64,000 nucleotides of DNA, from the NCBI GenBank assembly GCA_021773115.1, contig JAJFKS010000003.1, positions 124,001 to 188,000 on the forward strand, written 5' to 3'. The position numbers and the translations under genes are program-made. A model generated the notes under the pieces. That model was not told the origin of the DNA, did no database searches, and saw only the letters and a list, made by a program, of their open reading frames with translations. Each line of letters begins with the position of its first letter. Position 1 is the first letter of the stretch. Origin of the DNA: Woeseiaceae bacterium. Lineage in GTDB: Bacteria; Pseudomonadota; Gammaproteobacteria; Steroidobacterales; Woeseiaceae. Of this stretch, positions 10,182 through 19,437 are shown piece by piece.

Positions 10182-10551
10182 TTGTGACGTACTATAGCGC
10201 AAGTTCTGCGATGGGGAGATCACACATGAAGACATCGGGCAGCGTCGATGACTTCAACCGCAGTGCTCGCGGCAAGTATTGGCCTGAACGACAATTATCG
10301 TCACAAAATCCCACAGAATCATAATTCCCGCCGAATTGAGTACTGCAAATGCCTTGCCTCGGCAGTTACCTTGCCAATCAGCCACCCGCCCCGGTTTCAA
10401 TGCGACGGTTCGGGGTATCGGGCCTGCGGAAGCCGGCGCGGTTGAAATTACCGACCCTGTCCCGACCAGCACGGGCTTGTTCGTAGACACAAGCGGCGGT
10501 GATCCCAATTTCAATATCGTGTTTCGGCTGCGTATCGAGTAACGTTTGCGG
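10182..10551. other. 370-bp intergenic stretch with only short reading frames
   Basis: This divergent region lies between the membrane protein gene (minus) and the aminotransferase gene (plus). The plus strand has a frame open from 10288 to a TAA at 10540-10542 whose end (FVDTSGGDPNFNIVFRLRIE) looks protein-like. It has only a TTG at 10336 as a plausible start and no clear ribosome binding site. Short ATG frames at 10226 and 10248 are in other frames. This could be a small secreted-protein gene, a decayed gene, or chance. No hairpin or promoter stood out. Confidence 0.3.
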
Positions 10552-11715
10552 ATGAGCCGCAAAATTGAAAGCAAGTTACCCGACGTCGGCACGACGATAT
10601 TCACCGTCATGAGTCAGCTTGCTGCAAAGTGCAAGGCAATCAACCTCGCGCAAGGCTTTCCGAGCTTCGACCCGCCCAAAGCCCTGTGTGATCGTGTCCA
10701 GCACCACCTGTACAACGGTGCCAATCAATATGCGCCGATGACGGGTGTGCCGGCGCTCAGAAATGCAATCGCGGACAAGACTGAACGGCTGCAAGGCCGG
10801 GCGATCGATGCCGACCAGCACATCACGATCAGTTGCGGCGCGACCGAGGGACTGTTTTGCGCGATTCAGGCTGTCGTACGAGCAGGCGACGAAGTGATCG
10901 TATTCGATCCGGCTTATGATTCCTACGAACCCGCGATCACACTCGCCGGTGGCATCACGCGACACATTCCACTGTCGATTGACGCAAATGGCTTCGACCT
11001 CGCAATCGACTGGCAACAGTTGTCCGATACGATCAGCGAGAAGACGCGGCTGATCATTCTCAATTTCCCACACAATCCAACCGGCGCGATCCTGCAAGCT
11101 GCAGACCTCGACACTCTCGCGGATCTTGTCCGCGACACCGAATGCTACTTGCTCTCTGATGAGGTCTATGAACACATTGTGTTCGACGGTGAATCGCACT
11201 GCAGCCTGTTGTCGCATGCCGAACTTTGGGAGCGGACGATGGTTATTTCGTCGTTCGGCAAGACTTTCCACGCGACCGGCTGGAAAGTCGGTTACTGCAT
11301 TGCCCCAGCCAGTCTTACAGAAGAGTTTCGCAAAGTGCATCAGTTCGCCACCTTCGCGATCAGCACGCCAATTCAGCATGGTATCGCCGATTTCCTCAAC
11401 AGCAATCCTGAGTTCTATGCGGCCTTGCCGGCCTTTTACGAAAAGAAGCGGGATTTCTTTTGCGGTCTGCTGGAAGGCTCGCGATTCAAGCTGCGGCCAG
11501 CGCGCAGCACGTTTTTCCAGATAGTTGATTACTCCGAAATAAACCACGAAGCTGACGTCAAACTGGCGAAACGTTGGACGCGCGAGATTGGTGTCGCGTC
11601 GATACCGATAAGCGTTTTTTGCAAACAGGCGTTCACCGGCACACGACTGCGGTTCTGTTTTGCGAAGGACGAGGCGACACTTGAGGCGGCCGCTGCAAAA
11701 TTGTGCGAGCTATAA
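10552..11715 (+). CDS. PLP-dependent class I/II aminotransferase (methionine/kynurenine aminotransferase-like)
   Basis: About 387 residues from ATG at 10552; an in-frame TTG lies two codons upstream. Fold-type I features are AINLAQGFPSFDPP near the N-terminus, 'NGANQYAPMTGVPALR' (substrate loop), NFPHNPTGAIL, DEVYEHIVFDG, the PLP lysine in SSFGKTFHATGWKVGY, and Arg in GTRLRFCFAK that binds the substrate carboxylate. This set matches YbdL/KAT-like enzymes that transaminate methionine, aromatic amino acids or kynurenine with 2-oxoacids; the exact donor cannot be read from sequence. It is convergent with feoB, with stops 2 nt apart. Confidence 0.88.
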   Translation: MSRKIESKLPDVGTTIFTVMSQLAAKCKAINLAQGFPSFDPPKALCDRVQHHLYNGANQYAPMTGVPALRNAIADKTERLQGRAIDADQHITISCGATEGLFCAIQAVVRAGDEVIVFDPAYDSYEPAITLAGGITRHIPLSIDANGFDLAIDWQQLSDTISEKTRLIILNFPHNPTGAILQAADLDTLADLVRDTECYLLSDEVYEHIVFDGESHCSLLSHAELWERTMVISSFGKTFHATGWKVGYCIAPASLTEEFRKVHQFATFAISTPIQHGIADFLNSNPEFYAALPAFYEKKRDFFCGLLEGSRFKLRPARSTFFQIVDYSEINHEADVKLAKRWTREIGVASIPISVFCKQAFTGTRLRFCFAKDEATLEAAAAKLCEL

Positions 11716-11717
11716 GT

Positions 11718-13907
11718 TCAAGCGGTACCAAGCTGAAACGCGAGTAAGGCACCGATATAGCCGATCGTTGTCATGTAGACCCAGGCAAATATCGGCCAGC
11801 GCCAGGAATTAGTCTCACGGCGAATGACGGCCAGCGTTGCCGCGCATTGCAGGCAGCAGGCGTAGAAAATCAGCAGGCCAATAACCATCGGCAAAGTGAA
11901 AACCAGGCTGCCATCCGGCCAGGTCGATGCCTTCAGACGACTGCTCAATGTCGCTTCATCCGCTTCATCACCGACGGCATAGACTGTTCCAAGAACTGCG
12001 ATGACGACTTCTCGTGCGGGAAAACCGGCGATCACCGCGGCCGACACGCGCCAATCCCATCCCAGCGGTCGAAACACCGGCTCGATCGACTTGCCCGCCC
12101 TGCCAAGCCAGCTTTGTTCCAGCTGCGCCGCAGCGGCAACATTATTGATTGCGTTAATTTCGTTTGCCAGTTCATCTCCCGACAAGCTACTTCTCGCGAT
12201 CTCTATCTGCTGGTCCGCCGCCGGTCCAATGTCATCGGATCGCGGATAGTAAGCCAGCGCCCAGACGATGACGGCGACAGTAAAAATGACAGTGCCCGCG
12301 CGACGCAGGAAAATTTTCACGCGACCCAGCAGTTGAAAGAATACGGTCTGCAAATTGGGACGCCGAAATTCCGGCAGCATCAGTGCGAACGGTGGCTTCG
12401 GTCCACGCAAGGCGGTCTTGCGCATTAGTAACGCGGTTAGAATACCCATCACGATGCCGAACATGTAGAGCCCAAACAACACCAGACCCTGCAGGTTCAT
12501 GAAGCCGATTCGATCTGCCGGCACGAACGCCGCAATTAACAACGCGTAGACCGGTAGTCGTGCAGAACAGGTCATGAACGGCGCCGCCATGATCGTCGCA
12601 ATGCGATCGCGGCGACTGGGGATAACACGCGTCGCCATGATGCCCGGAACCGCGCAGGCGAAGCTTGAAATCATCGGGATAATTGACTGACCTGACAAGC
12701 CGACCGATCGCATTGTGCGGTCCATCAGGTACGCCGCCCTCGCAAGATACCCGGAGTCCTCCAGCAGGATAATAAAAAGAAACAGAATCAAAATTTGCGG
12801 GAGAAATATGATGACACTGCCCACACCGGCAATAAGACCGTCTGCGATCAGACTCGAGAATGCATTCTCGCCCAATGCCGTACCGACCCCGGAGCCGAGT
12901 GCGGCGGTCGCGCCGTCGATGAAATCCATCACTGGCGTTGCCCACGCGAATACCGCCTGGAAAACAATCGCCATGACGATAAACAGGCCGATGGTTCCCG
13001 CCACCGGCTGATTGACAAAGCTTGTGATGCGAGTACGCCACCCCTGAAACGGTGGCGATGATTGTTGCACGGTTTTCAGGACATTGCGTACCCAGTCGTA
13101 GCGAATCTGAGCCTCGACGGATATCGGCGGCTTACGCGCGAATATTTGCTCGCGAAGCGTGATCAGCAGTGCAACCGCCTCGCTGCCCAGTCCACTTGCG
13201 AAGGATTGATTGCGCTCAGTGATGCCGTCGATCAGCAGGCGCTCGCTTTCCGTCGGGCGCAGCGATTCACCGGCAACGCTGCGGAGTTTTTCTGCCGCTT
13301 CGCTCAGTGCTGGCCAAACAGACAATCGTCGCGGTGCACCTTTTTCAGCAAGCGTCGAAACGGCTTCGCGCAGATCGTCCATGCCAGCGCCGGTCGTTGC
13401 GATGACCGGGCAAATACGCACACCACCCAGCACCTCGCTCAAAGCGTCCGTATCAATCTTGAGACCGCCCTGCGTCGCAGCATCATTCATTGTCAGTGCA
13501 ACGACGATCGGGATTTCGAGGTCGACAAGCTGTTGCAGTAAGAACAGGCCCTGGTAGAGATTGGTCGCGTCCAGTACGGCAAGGATGCCGTCAGGCGCTT
13601 TGCTGCCCTCAATGCGGCCGAGAATGGCGTCAACGGTAATCTGCTCTTCCATTGAGTGCGCACTCAGGGAATGGGTACCCGGCAGATCAAGCAATTCGGT
13701 CTGGGTGTCTTTCCAGCGCAAAATCCCGACATGGCGTTCAACGGTGACGCCGGGGTAGTTTCCAATACGCTGCTTGAGCCCGGTCAGGCGATTGAAAAGC
13801 GTGCTCTTGCCGGAATTGGGGTTACCAACGACAGCGACCGTCGCCTCAATACCCCGGCGAACGGCTATCTGATCGGCAGAAACGCGGACTTCTGTGGGTT
13901 TAGCCAC
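11718..13907 (-). CDS. feoB: Ferrous iron transporter B
   Basis: A 729-residue Fe(II) permease. The cytoplasmic GTPase domain has G1 GNPNSGKST (about residues 28-36), G3 LDLPGTHSL and the Feo switch segment GNYPGVTVERHVG. A helical spacer follows, then two Gate domains with about eight or more membrane helices. These include the conserved 'SFACAVPGIMATRVI' and 'GFPAREVVIAVLGTVY' cysteine/Gly motifs. The final region has CCLQCAATLAVIRRET. Start is GTG at 13907, overlapping the feoA stop by 8 nt, so the two are coupled. Length is close to the usual 700-770. No feoC follows. Confidence 0.95.
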   Translation of the reverse strand: MAKPTEVRVSADQIAVRRGIEATVAVVGNPNSGKSTLFNRLTGLKQRIGNYPGVTVERHVGILRWKDTQTELLDLPGTHSLSAHSMEEQITVDAILGRIEGSKAPDGILAVLDATNLYQGLFLLQQLVDLEIPIVVALTMNDAATQGGLKIDTDALSEVLGGVRICPVIATTGAGMDDLREAVSTLAEKGAPRRLSVWPALSEAAEKLRSVAGESLRPTESERLLIDGITERNQSFASGLGSEAVALLITLREQIFARKPPISVEAQIRYDWVRNVLKTVQQSSPPFQGWRTRITSFVNQPVAGTIGLFIVMAIVFQAVFAWATPVMDFIDGATAALGSGVGTALGENAFSSLIADGLIAGVGSVIIFLPQILILFLFIILLEDSGYLARAAYLMDRTMRSVGLSGQSIIPMISSFACAVPGIMATRVIPSRRDRIATIMAAPFMTCSARLPVYALLIAAFVPADRIGFMNLQGLVLFGLYMFGIVMGILTALLMRKTALRGPKPPFALMLPEFRRPNLQTVFFQLLGRVKIFLRRAGTVIFTVAVIVWALAYYPRSDDIGPAADQQIEIARSSLSGDELANEINAINNVAAAAQLEQSWLGRAGKSIEPVFRPLGWDWRVSAAVIAGFPAREVVIAVLGTVYAVGDEADEATLSSRLKASTWPDGSLVFTLPMVIGLLIFYACCLQCAATLAVIRRETNSWRWPIFAWVYMTTIGYIGALLAFQLGTA

Positions 13908-14151
13908 CAGCTACGATTGGCGAGACCTGGAAATGGCGAGCGTGCTCCTGGCGGAGCGAGATGCCGCTGCCAAACAGTCGAAATTCGATAGGATCGCCGC
14001 CGATCGCCGCACTGGCAAATTCAATTTCGGCGCCCTCAACAAGCCCAAGCACCATCAGGCGCTGCACTTGCGGGTCACTGGCATCCACAGACTTGATAAT
14101 GCCTTTTTCGCCACGTTTCAGCGTCGCAAGCGTATAACTATCGATTTTCAT
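13900..14151 (-). CDS. feoA: Ferrous iron transport protein A
   Basis: An 83-residue SH3-like FeoA domain protein: 'LKRGEKGIIKSVDASDPQVQ' type strand, then LMVLGLVEGAEIEF and the closing FRLFGSGISLRQEHA block. FeoA is a small cytoplasmic partner required for FeoB activity. ATG start at 14151 lies 32 nt downstream of a strong Fur box, and the stop overlaps feoB. The pair is therefore expected to be iron-repressed. Confidence 0.92.
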   Translation of the reverse strand: MKIDSYTLATLKRGEKGIIKSVDASDPQVQRLMVLGLVEGAEIEFASAAIGGDPIEFRLFGSGISLRQEHARHFQVSPIVAGG

Positions 14152-14182
14152 TGGTTTTTTCCACGCAATGTCCCTGCAATTA

Positions 14183-14201
14183 TCAAATGATAATCATTCG
14201 C
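14183..14201 (-). promoter_or_regulatory. Fur box upstream of feoAB
   Basis: The core ATGATAATCATT (14187-14198) is a perfect match to the centre of the 19-bp Fur consensus; the full site matches at about 14 of 19 positions. It lies about 32-50 bp upstream of the feoA start, where bound Fe-Fur would block transcription. The region toward 14215 is AT-rich and could hold the promoter elements. Confidence 0.8.
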
Positions 14202-14251
14202 ATTACTATACGCAATAGGGAATTGCACGGATACGCCAAATTGAGCACTGC

Positions 14252-14887
14252 TTAACAGCTTGGACGGCCGAACTCCTTCGGCAAAACGGCCTCGATGCGC
14301 TGCATGACATCCAGCCGATGGACCAGGTCGTGAATATAGTCGAGCCGGTCGGTTTCGAGCACCAGCACCTCGCCCATGTCATAAGAGGCGATCCAGCTTT
14401 CATAATTGCGATCCAGCCGCCTCAGGTAGGACAGCGGAATATCCTGCTCCATCTTGCGACCGCGCAACGCGATCCGTTGCCGTAAGGTTCGCATCGAGCA
14501 CCGCAGATAGATCATCAGATCCGGCGGGCGAATGGCATCCAGGATTGCGGAGTAAAAGCCCTGGTAGGTCTGCCAGTCGCGCTTGGAAATCTTTCGCATC
14601 TGGTGCAGCGCAGTGGCGAAAATTTCGGCGTCCTCAAAGATCGTTCGATCGAGCGCCACCACGCCCTCCTGCCGGTCCAGTTCCTGGTGCAGCCGAAATT
14701 TGTTGCTGAGGAAATACAGTTGCGACTGGAATGCCCAACGCTTCATATCACCGTAGAAATCGGCGAGGTAGGGATTTTCGTCATTCGGTTCGTAGAACGG
14801 CGATACGCCGTAAGTCTTGTGCAGGAATTCGACCAATGTCGATTTTCCTGAACCCATATTGCCGGCAATCGCGATTGTTTTTTTCAT
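14252..14887 (-). CDS. Deoxynucleoside kinase family protein
   Basis: A 211-residue P-loop kinase. Walker A GNMGSGKST is at residues 9-17, EPNDENPYL carries the catalytic/substrate acidic residue, and DRTIFEDAEIF takes the place of the 'ERS' motif. The arginine-rich LID segment is 'RIALRGRKMEQDIPLSYLRRL'. It resembles bacterial dNK/dAK-dGK enzymes that phosphorylate deoxynucleosides for salvage. It is divergent from hpt (40 bp between starts), another nucleotide salvage gene, which supports the assignment. Some relatives are misannotated as thymidylate kinases; the EPxxxNP motif argues for dNK. Confidence 0.85.
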   Translation of the reverse strand: MKKTIAIAGNMGSGKSTLVEFLHKTYGVSPFYEPNDENPYLADFYGDMKRWAFQSQLYFLSNKFRLHQELDRQEGVVALDRTIFEDAEIFATALHQMRKISKRDWQTYQGFYSAILDAIRPPDLMIYLRCSMRTLRQRIALRGRKMEQDIPLSYLRRLDRNYESWIASYDMGEVLVLETDRLDYIHDLVHRLDVMQRIEAVLPKEFGRPSC

Positions 14888-14926
14888 TGGATTCGTACTT
14901 TACCGCATTGCTGCTATGATTGAACC

Positions 14927-15463
14927 GTGAGCATGAAGACACCAGATGTACTGATCTCGGAAGCCGATATTCAGGCGAGAGTCCAGGAATTGGCGAAACA
15001 GATTTCGGCAGATTACGGCGAGGATAGCGACCTTGTTATGGTCGGTGTGCTGAAGGGATCGTTCATATTCCTGGCAGACCTGTCACGTCGTATGGAAATA
15101 CCGCGAACGATCGAATTTATCGCCGTATCAAGCTACGGGGATGGCAGTGTAACGTCCGGCGCAGTTCGCCTGGTGATGGACGTCCGCGGCAACATCGCCG
15201 GTAAACACGTGCTGATTGTCGAGGACATTGTCGACACCGGGCATACGCTTAAGTACTTGATCGGCATGATGAAAACACATCGGGCGGCATCAGTGAAAAC
15301 CGCTGCGCTAATCCGCAAAGCAGACAGCGCCGAAGTCGATGTCACGATTGACTATCTGGGTTTCGATATCGGTAATGAATGGATCGTGGGCTACGGTCTG
15401 GACTATGCCGAGCAGAACCGTACGCTGCCCTACATCGGCGTCATTCAGCCGACGGACGTCTAG
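14927..15463 (+). CDS. hpt: Hypoxanthine phosphoribosyltransferase
   Basis: A 178-residue purine salvage enzyme converting hypoxanthine (and usually guanine) plus PRPP to IMP/GMP. The PRPP motif is VLIVEDIVDTGHTL; the flexible-loop 'SSYGDGSVTSGAVRL' and the purine-binding 'DYLGFDIGNEWIVGYGLDYAEQNRTLPYIG' region near the C-terminus are typical. Start is GTG at 14927, with an ATG two codons on (14933) as an alternative. It is convergent with the CDF exporter gene, overlapping it by 4 nt. Confidence 0.93.
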   Translation: MSMKTPDVLISEADIQARVQELAKQISADYGEDSDLVMVGVLKGSFIFLADLSRRMEIPRTIEFIAVSSYGDGSVTSGAVRLVMDVRGNIAGKHVLIVEDIVDTGHTLKYLIGMMKTHRAASVKTAALIRKADSAEVDVTIDYLGFDIGNEWIVGYGLDYAEQNRTLPYIGVIQPTDV

Positions 15464-16350
15464 GCGTCGGCACAACCGTCAACATCAACTTCGATCGTCG
15501 CGTGCCCAATACCGTATTCACTTCTTAGAAAATCCTTGACCTCACGAAGCACGTCGGACTGCTGGCTGATATCGCAGGACAATGACATGTGCATCGTCAA
15601 CATCAATTGTTGCGGCGTCAGCCCCCAGATGTGCACGTGATGGATTTCGTCGACTGCCGACACGGCCTCGACGATGCGATCCTGCAGCGCCTGCACATTG
15701 AGCCACTCGGGCGCACCTTCCAGCAGTATATGTGCGCTACGTTTAACCAGCGTCCAGGCACTCTTGAGAATGAGGCCCGCAACTGCGACAGACAGTAGCG
15801 GGTCGATCGGCGTCCAGCCGGTATAAATAATGACCAATGCCGCGACGATCGCCGCAACAGACCCGAGAAGATCGCCAGCCACATGCAATGCCGCACCGCG
15901 AATGTTCAGGTTCTCTTTGTCACCGGTGTGCAATATTGCAAAACAGGCGATATTGATTAGCAGTCCTGCTGCAGCCACTACCAGCATTGTCTCGCCCAAT
16001 ACCGCGTTCGGGCTCAGGAAGCGCTGCGCCGCTTCGAATAGAATCCAGCCGACGATGACCAGCAGGCTGAGCCCGTTAACGAATGCCGCCAGGATCTGAA
16101 AACGCTGGTAACCGAACGTGAGTTTGCCGTCCGGTGGTCGTTTGCTGACGTGGAATGCCATAGCCGCCAGTCCCAGCGCCATCGTGTCAGTCAACATATG
16201 GCCGGCATCCGCCAGCAGAGCCAGCGAACCGGACACGATGCCACCAATCACCTCGACAATCATGAACCCGCCGGTGAGGACCAGCGCGAACATGACCCGC
16301 CTCATATTGCTTCGATTCGTCTCATGAATATGGCCGTGATCGTGCGCCAT
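15460..16350 (-). CDS. Cation diffusion facilitator metal exporter (CzcD/ZitB-type)
   Basis: A 296-residue inner-membrane protein with a His-containing N-terminus (AHDHGHIHET) and six predicted helices. The Zn-site pairs are LADAGHMLTD in helix 2 and ALHVAGDLLGS in helix 5. A cytoplasmic C-terminal domain with VHIWGLTPQQLMLTMHMSL follows. The HxxxD/HxxxD pattern is that of Zn(II)/Cd(II)/proton antiporters. It begins 1 nt after the M20 peptidase stop, so it is probably the last gene of the symporter-peptidase operon. Confidence 0.9.
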   Translation of the reverse strand: MAHDHGHIHETNRSNMRRVMFALVLTGGFMIVEVIGGIVSGSLALLADAGHMLTDTMALGLAAMAFHVSKRPPDGKLTFGYQRFQILAAFVNGLSLLVIVGWILFEAAQRFLSPNAVLGETMLVVAAAGLLINIACFAILHTGDKENLNIRGAALHVAGDLLGSVAAIVAALVIIYTGWTPIDPLLSVAVAGLILKSAWTLVKRSAHILLEGAPEWLNVQALQDRIVEAVSAVDEIHHVHIWGLTPQQLMLTMHMSLSCDISQQSDVLREVKDFLRSEYGIGHATIEVDVDGCADA

Positions 16351-16351
16351 T

Positions 16352-17659
16352 TCAGTTGCTCGCTTCCTGTTTGCTCAAGCGGTAAATCAGAATTGCCGCA
16401 CGCTTGATCGCCAGCGGTAACGACGACAATTCCAGGAATTCGTCTGGCGTGTGCCCGCCTCCGCCAATGCCCCCCAAACCCGCCAGTGCGTCGGTATACG
16501 GTGCGACAAAGGAAATGTCGGCAGCTCCGCGCTTGCCCGGATCGAGTGCCGGCATCGCCTTGCGGCCCAGCGCCACATTAATCTCGGACAACACCCGTTG
16601 CAAAGCAATATTGCCTTCGGTCGGAGCCATCGGCGGATAGCCCTCGCGGAACTCGATTGTCGCGCTGGTGTGTGGATGATTGGCGGCAACAATGGCCAAC
16701 ATCGCCGCTTGTGCACGCTTGAGCTGGTCTTCGGAAATCGTTCGAATGCCACCATTGACGATCACTGTTCGTGGTACGACATTCGACTTGCCGAAAACGC
16801 TGCCACGGCTCGCGGCAGAGTCGTAACTGACTTCTGTACCGCCCTGGATATTGCCGGCGTTGAAGGTCAGGTGTTCCTCACCCCGTACTTCATCGTAGAA
16901 CGCATCCAGAATTCGTGCGGCTTCAAATATTGCGCCCGCGCCGGTCTCTTCATTGAAGATATTCGACGAGTGCGATTGTCTGCCGGTAACCGTCAGTGTC
17001 CAGCGACTCGAACTGCGCCGGGCTATCGTCGCCCAATCGGTATCGTCAAAATACATTGCCTCTTCGAAACCCAGTGCAATGTCGGCCCATACCCCGGCCT
17101 CAACCAGGTGCTTTCGAGAGATGGATAGTGGCCTCCCGGATTTTTCCTCGTCGCCAGTATAAGCGACGACCATGGGAATACTTTCAAGCGCACCGATTTC
17201 CTGCAACGCACGCAACGCGTAAACAATAATCACGTTGCCCGCTTTCATGTCGTAGACGCCATGCCCGGTTGCGATATCACCGTTACGCGCAAACGGTTTA
17301 ATACCATCGTCGGACTCAAACACGGTGTCGAGATGACCGATCAGAACAAACTTTTTACCCTCGCCGTTCTTGCGCCCAAACAGATGCCCTGCCCGATTTG
17401 TTTCTGCCGACATGTCGATCCACACGGTTTCGAGTCCGACCGAATCGAGTTCGCGTTGCATAACGCGTGCGACGGCGCGGACGCCATCAAGATTCATCGA
17501 GCCGCTCGGAATATCGACAGTTTCCCTGAGTAGCGCGATAGCACCATCGCTGTGCGCATCAATCCAGTCCGCCATGCGCTGTTCGTCCGGCGACAAGGCA
17601 TCAACGGCCAGTGCATTGGCACCGCACATCAAAATCAAAACTGCCAAATAATGTTTCAT
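16352..17659 (-). CDS. Exported M20 family metallopeptidase (glutamate carboxypeptidase-like)
   Basis: About 435 residues from ATG at 17659 (a TTG two codons upstream is also in frame). The signal peptide MKHYLAVLILMCGANALAVDA points to the periplasm. Metal/catalytic motifs are LIGHLDTVF, HGVYDMKAGN, the catalytic Glu in AYTGDEEKSG and a distal 'IGGGGHTPDEF' His. The central dimerisation domain has 'RRSSSRWTLTVTGRQSHSS'. The closest known type is carboxypeptidase G2, which removes C-terminal glutamate; other dipeptide or N-acyl substrates are possible. It overlaps the stop of the symporter gene region, so product uptake by that symporter is an attractive but unproven link. Confidence 0.85.
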   Translation of the reverse strand: MKHYLAVLILMCGANALAVDALSPDEQRMADWIDAHSDGAIALLRETVDIPSGSMNLDGVRAVARVMQRELDSVGLETVWIDMSAETNRAGHLFGRKNGEGKKFVLIGHLDTVFESDDGIKPFARNGDIATGHGVYDMKAGNVIIVYALRALQEIGALESIPMVVAYTGDEEKSGRPLSISRKHLVEAGVWADIALGFEEAMYFDDTDWATIARRSSSRWTLTVTGRQSHSSNIFNEETGAGAIFEAARILDAFYDEVRGEEHLTFNAGNIQGGTEVSYDSAASRGSVFGKSNVVPRTVIVNGGIRTISEDQLKRAQAAMLAIVAANHPHTSATIEFREGYPPMAPTEGNIALQRVLSEINVALGRKAMPALDPGKRGAADISFVAPYTDALAGLGGIGGGGHTPDEFLELSSLPLAIKRAAILIYRLSKQEASN

Positions 17660-17661
17660 TC

Positions 17662-19428
17662 TCAAACGCCACGGTTTCGTGGAATGCGAATGTGTTCAAC
17701 CATTTCCTGAATGTGTTGAGGCGGTGGCGATGTCATCATGCTCACCGATATAGCGACGGCGAAATTCAGCAGCATGCCGATCACACCAATCCCTTCCGGT
17801 GAAATTCCCAGCAACCATTGCTCGGCCACGTTTTCTCCCCAAGGTGCACCGGCCCATTTCAGAAACAGCCCCTTAAAAAACTCGATGTAGCCATAGGTAA
17901 ACAGCAGCCCGGTCAGCATTCCGGCAATCGCGCCTTCTCGGTTCATGCGCTTGAAGAAGATGCCGAGTAGTATGGCCGGAAACAGTGACGCTGCCGCAAG
18001 ACCAAACGCAAATGCAACGACCTGCGCCACCCAACCCGGTGGATCAAAGCCGAGATAGCCCGCGATCAGGATGGCAAATGCTGCGGCAATTCTGCCGGCA
18101 CGCAATTCGTTCTTGTCGGAGATATCCGGCAGGAAAATACCTTTGACGAGATCGTGCGAAACAGCCGCCGATATGACCAGCAACAGGCCCGCAGCTGTCG
18201 ACAGGGCCGCGGCGATACCACCCGCCGCAACGAGCGCGATGACCCAGTTCGGTAAGCCGGCGATTTCCGGATTTGCAAGCACCATGATGTCGCGGTCCAC
18301 AGTGAGCTCATTACCCCGCCAGCCAAATTGCTCGGCCTGGTTTTTGAAAGACGGATTGCGGTCATCGTAATACTGCACTCGCCCGTCGCCATTCTTGTCG
18401 TCGAATTGCACCAGGCCGGTCTGTTCCCAGGTATGGAACCAGTTCGGCCGTTGTTCGTAAACCAGGTTGCCATCGACGCTGCCGACTTCGCCCGTCTGAA
18501 TCGTGTTCATCAAATTGTAGCGCGCCATCGAACCGACCGCCGGCGCCGTGGTGTAAAGTAGAGCGATAAACAACAGCGCGTAACCGGCTGAAATTCTCGC
18601 GTCGCGAACTTTGGGGACGGTGAAAAATCGCACGATGACATGTGGTAAACCGGCTGTCCCGACCATTAATGCCATCGTGATGCAAAACACGTCGATGCGA
18701 CTTTTCGTGCCCGACGTGTACTGGTTGAACCCGAGTGACGTAACAATGTCATCAAGTTTGTCCAGTAATGACACACCCGAGCCCGTAATTTCGCTACCAA
18801 ATGCGAGCTGCGGAATCGGGTTCCCCGTGATCTGGATCGCGATAAAAACAGCAGGAACCGTGTAAGCGAAAATCAGTACACAGTATTGTGCGACCTGCGT
18901 GTAGGTGATGCCCTTCATTCCACCGAGCACCGCATAGGTGAATACGACACCCATGCCGATCATCAAACCGACCGTCACATCAACTTCCAGGAACCGCGAA
19001 AACACAATTCCCACGCCACGCATCTGCCCGGCGACGTAGGTGAAGGAAATAAATATCAGGCAAATAACGGCAACGATTCTCGCTACTTTGGAGTAGTAGC
19101 GTTCACCGATGAACTCCGGGACAGTGAACTTGCCAAACTTCCGCAAGTACGGTGCCAGCAGCAGTGCAAGCAACACATAGCCACCAGTCCAACCCATCAG
19201 GTAGACCGATCCATCGTAACCAAGAAAAGCGATCAGCCCTGCCATCGAAATAAATGATGCGGCGCTCATCCAGTCGGCGGCAGTCGCCATACCGTTTGCG
19301 ATTGGCGAAACGCCTTTGCCGGCAATATAAAAATCACCGGTCGTGTGTGCCCGTGACCAGATCGCGATGCCAATGTAGAGCGCGAAGCTCAGGCCGACGA
19401 CAATATACGTGAGTGCCTGAAGGCTCAT
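17662..19428 (-). CDS. Sodium:solute symporter (SLC5/acetate permease-like) large subunit
   Basis: A 588-residue multi-helix transporter of the SSS family. Features are AGKGVSPIANGMATAADWMSAASF (substrate/Na+ region), GYVLLALLLAPYLRKFGKFTVPEF and AAALSTAAGLLLVISAAVSHD. It contains an extra soluble-looking loop of about 90 residues (around 300-390, NLVYEQRPNWFHTWEQ...), a feature of the subgroup that pairs with a DUF4212 small subunit, which is the gene just upstream. Likely substrates are short-chain carboxylates such as acetate; not provable here. The stop overlaps the start region of the peptidase gene. Confidence 0.88.
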   Translation of the reverse strand: MSLQALTYIVVGLSFALYIGIAIWSRAHTTGDFYIAGKGVSPIANGMATAADWMSAASFISMAGLIAFLGYDGSVYLMGWTGGYVLLALLLAPYLRKFGKFTVPEFIGERYYSKVARIVAVICLIFISFTYVAGQMRGVGIVFSRFLEVDVTVGLMIGMGVVFTYAVLGGMKGITYTQVAQYCVLIFAYTVPAVFIAIQITGNPIPQLAFGSEITGSGVSLLDKLDDIVTSLGFNQYTSGTKSRIDVFCITMALMVGTAGLPHVIVRFFTVPKVRDARISAGYALLFIALLYTTAPAVGSMARYNLMNTIQTGEVGSVDGNLVYEQRPNWFHTWEQTGLVQFDDKNGDGRVQYYDDRNPSFKNQAEQFGWRGNELTVDRDIMVLANPEIAGLPNWVIALVAAGGIAAALSTAAGLLLVISAAVSHDLVKGIFLPDISDKNELRAGRIAAAFAILIAGYLGFDPPGWVAQVVAFAFGLAAASLFPAILLGIFFKRMNREGAIAGMLTGLLFTYGYIEFFKGLFLKWAGAPWGENVAEQWLLGISPEGIGVIGMLLNFAVAISVSMMTSPPPQHIQEMVEHIRIPRNRGV

Positions 19429-19437
19429 GACGCCGCC

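Noticed and set aside
10254..10610. A 118-codon minus-strand frame across the gap before the aminotransferase
   Set aside because: It extends into the aminotransferase coding region on the opposite strand and has no domain, signal or ribosome binding site.
9414..14251. Encapsulin shell gene or feoC near the iron genes
   Set aside because: Read through on both strands; no HK97-like protein of about 260 residues and no small winged-helix FeoC follows feoB.
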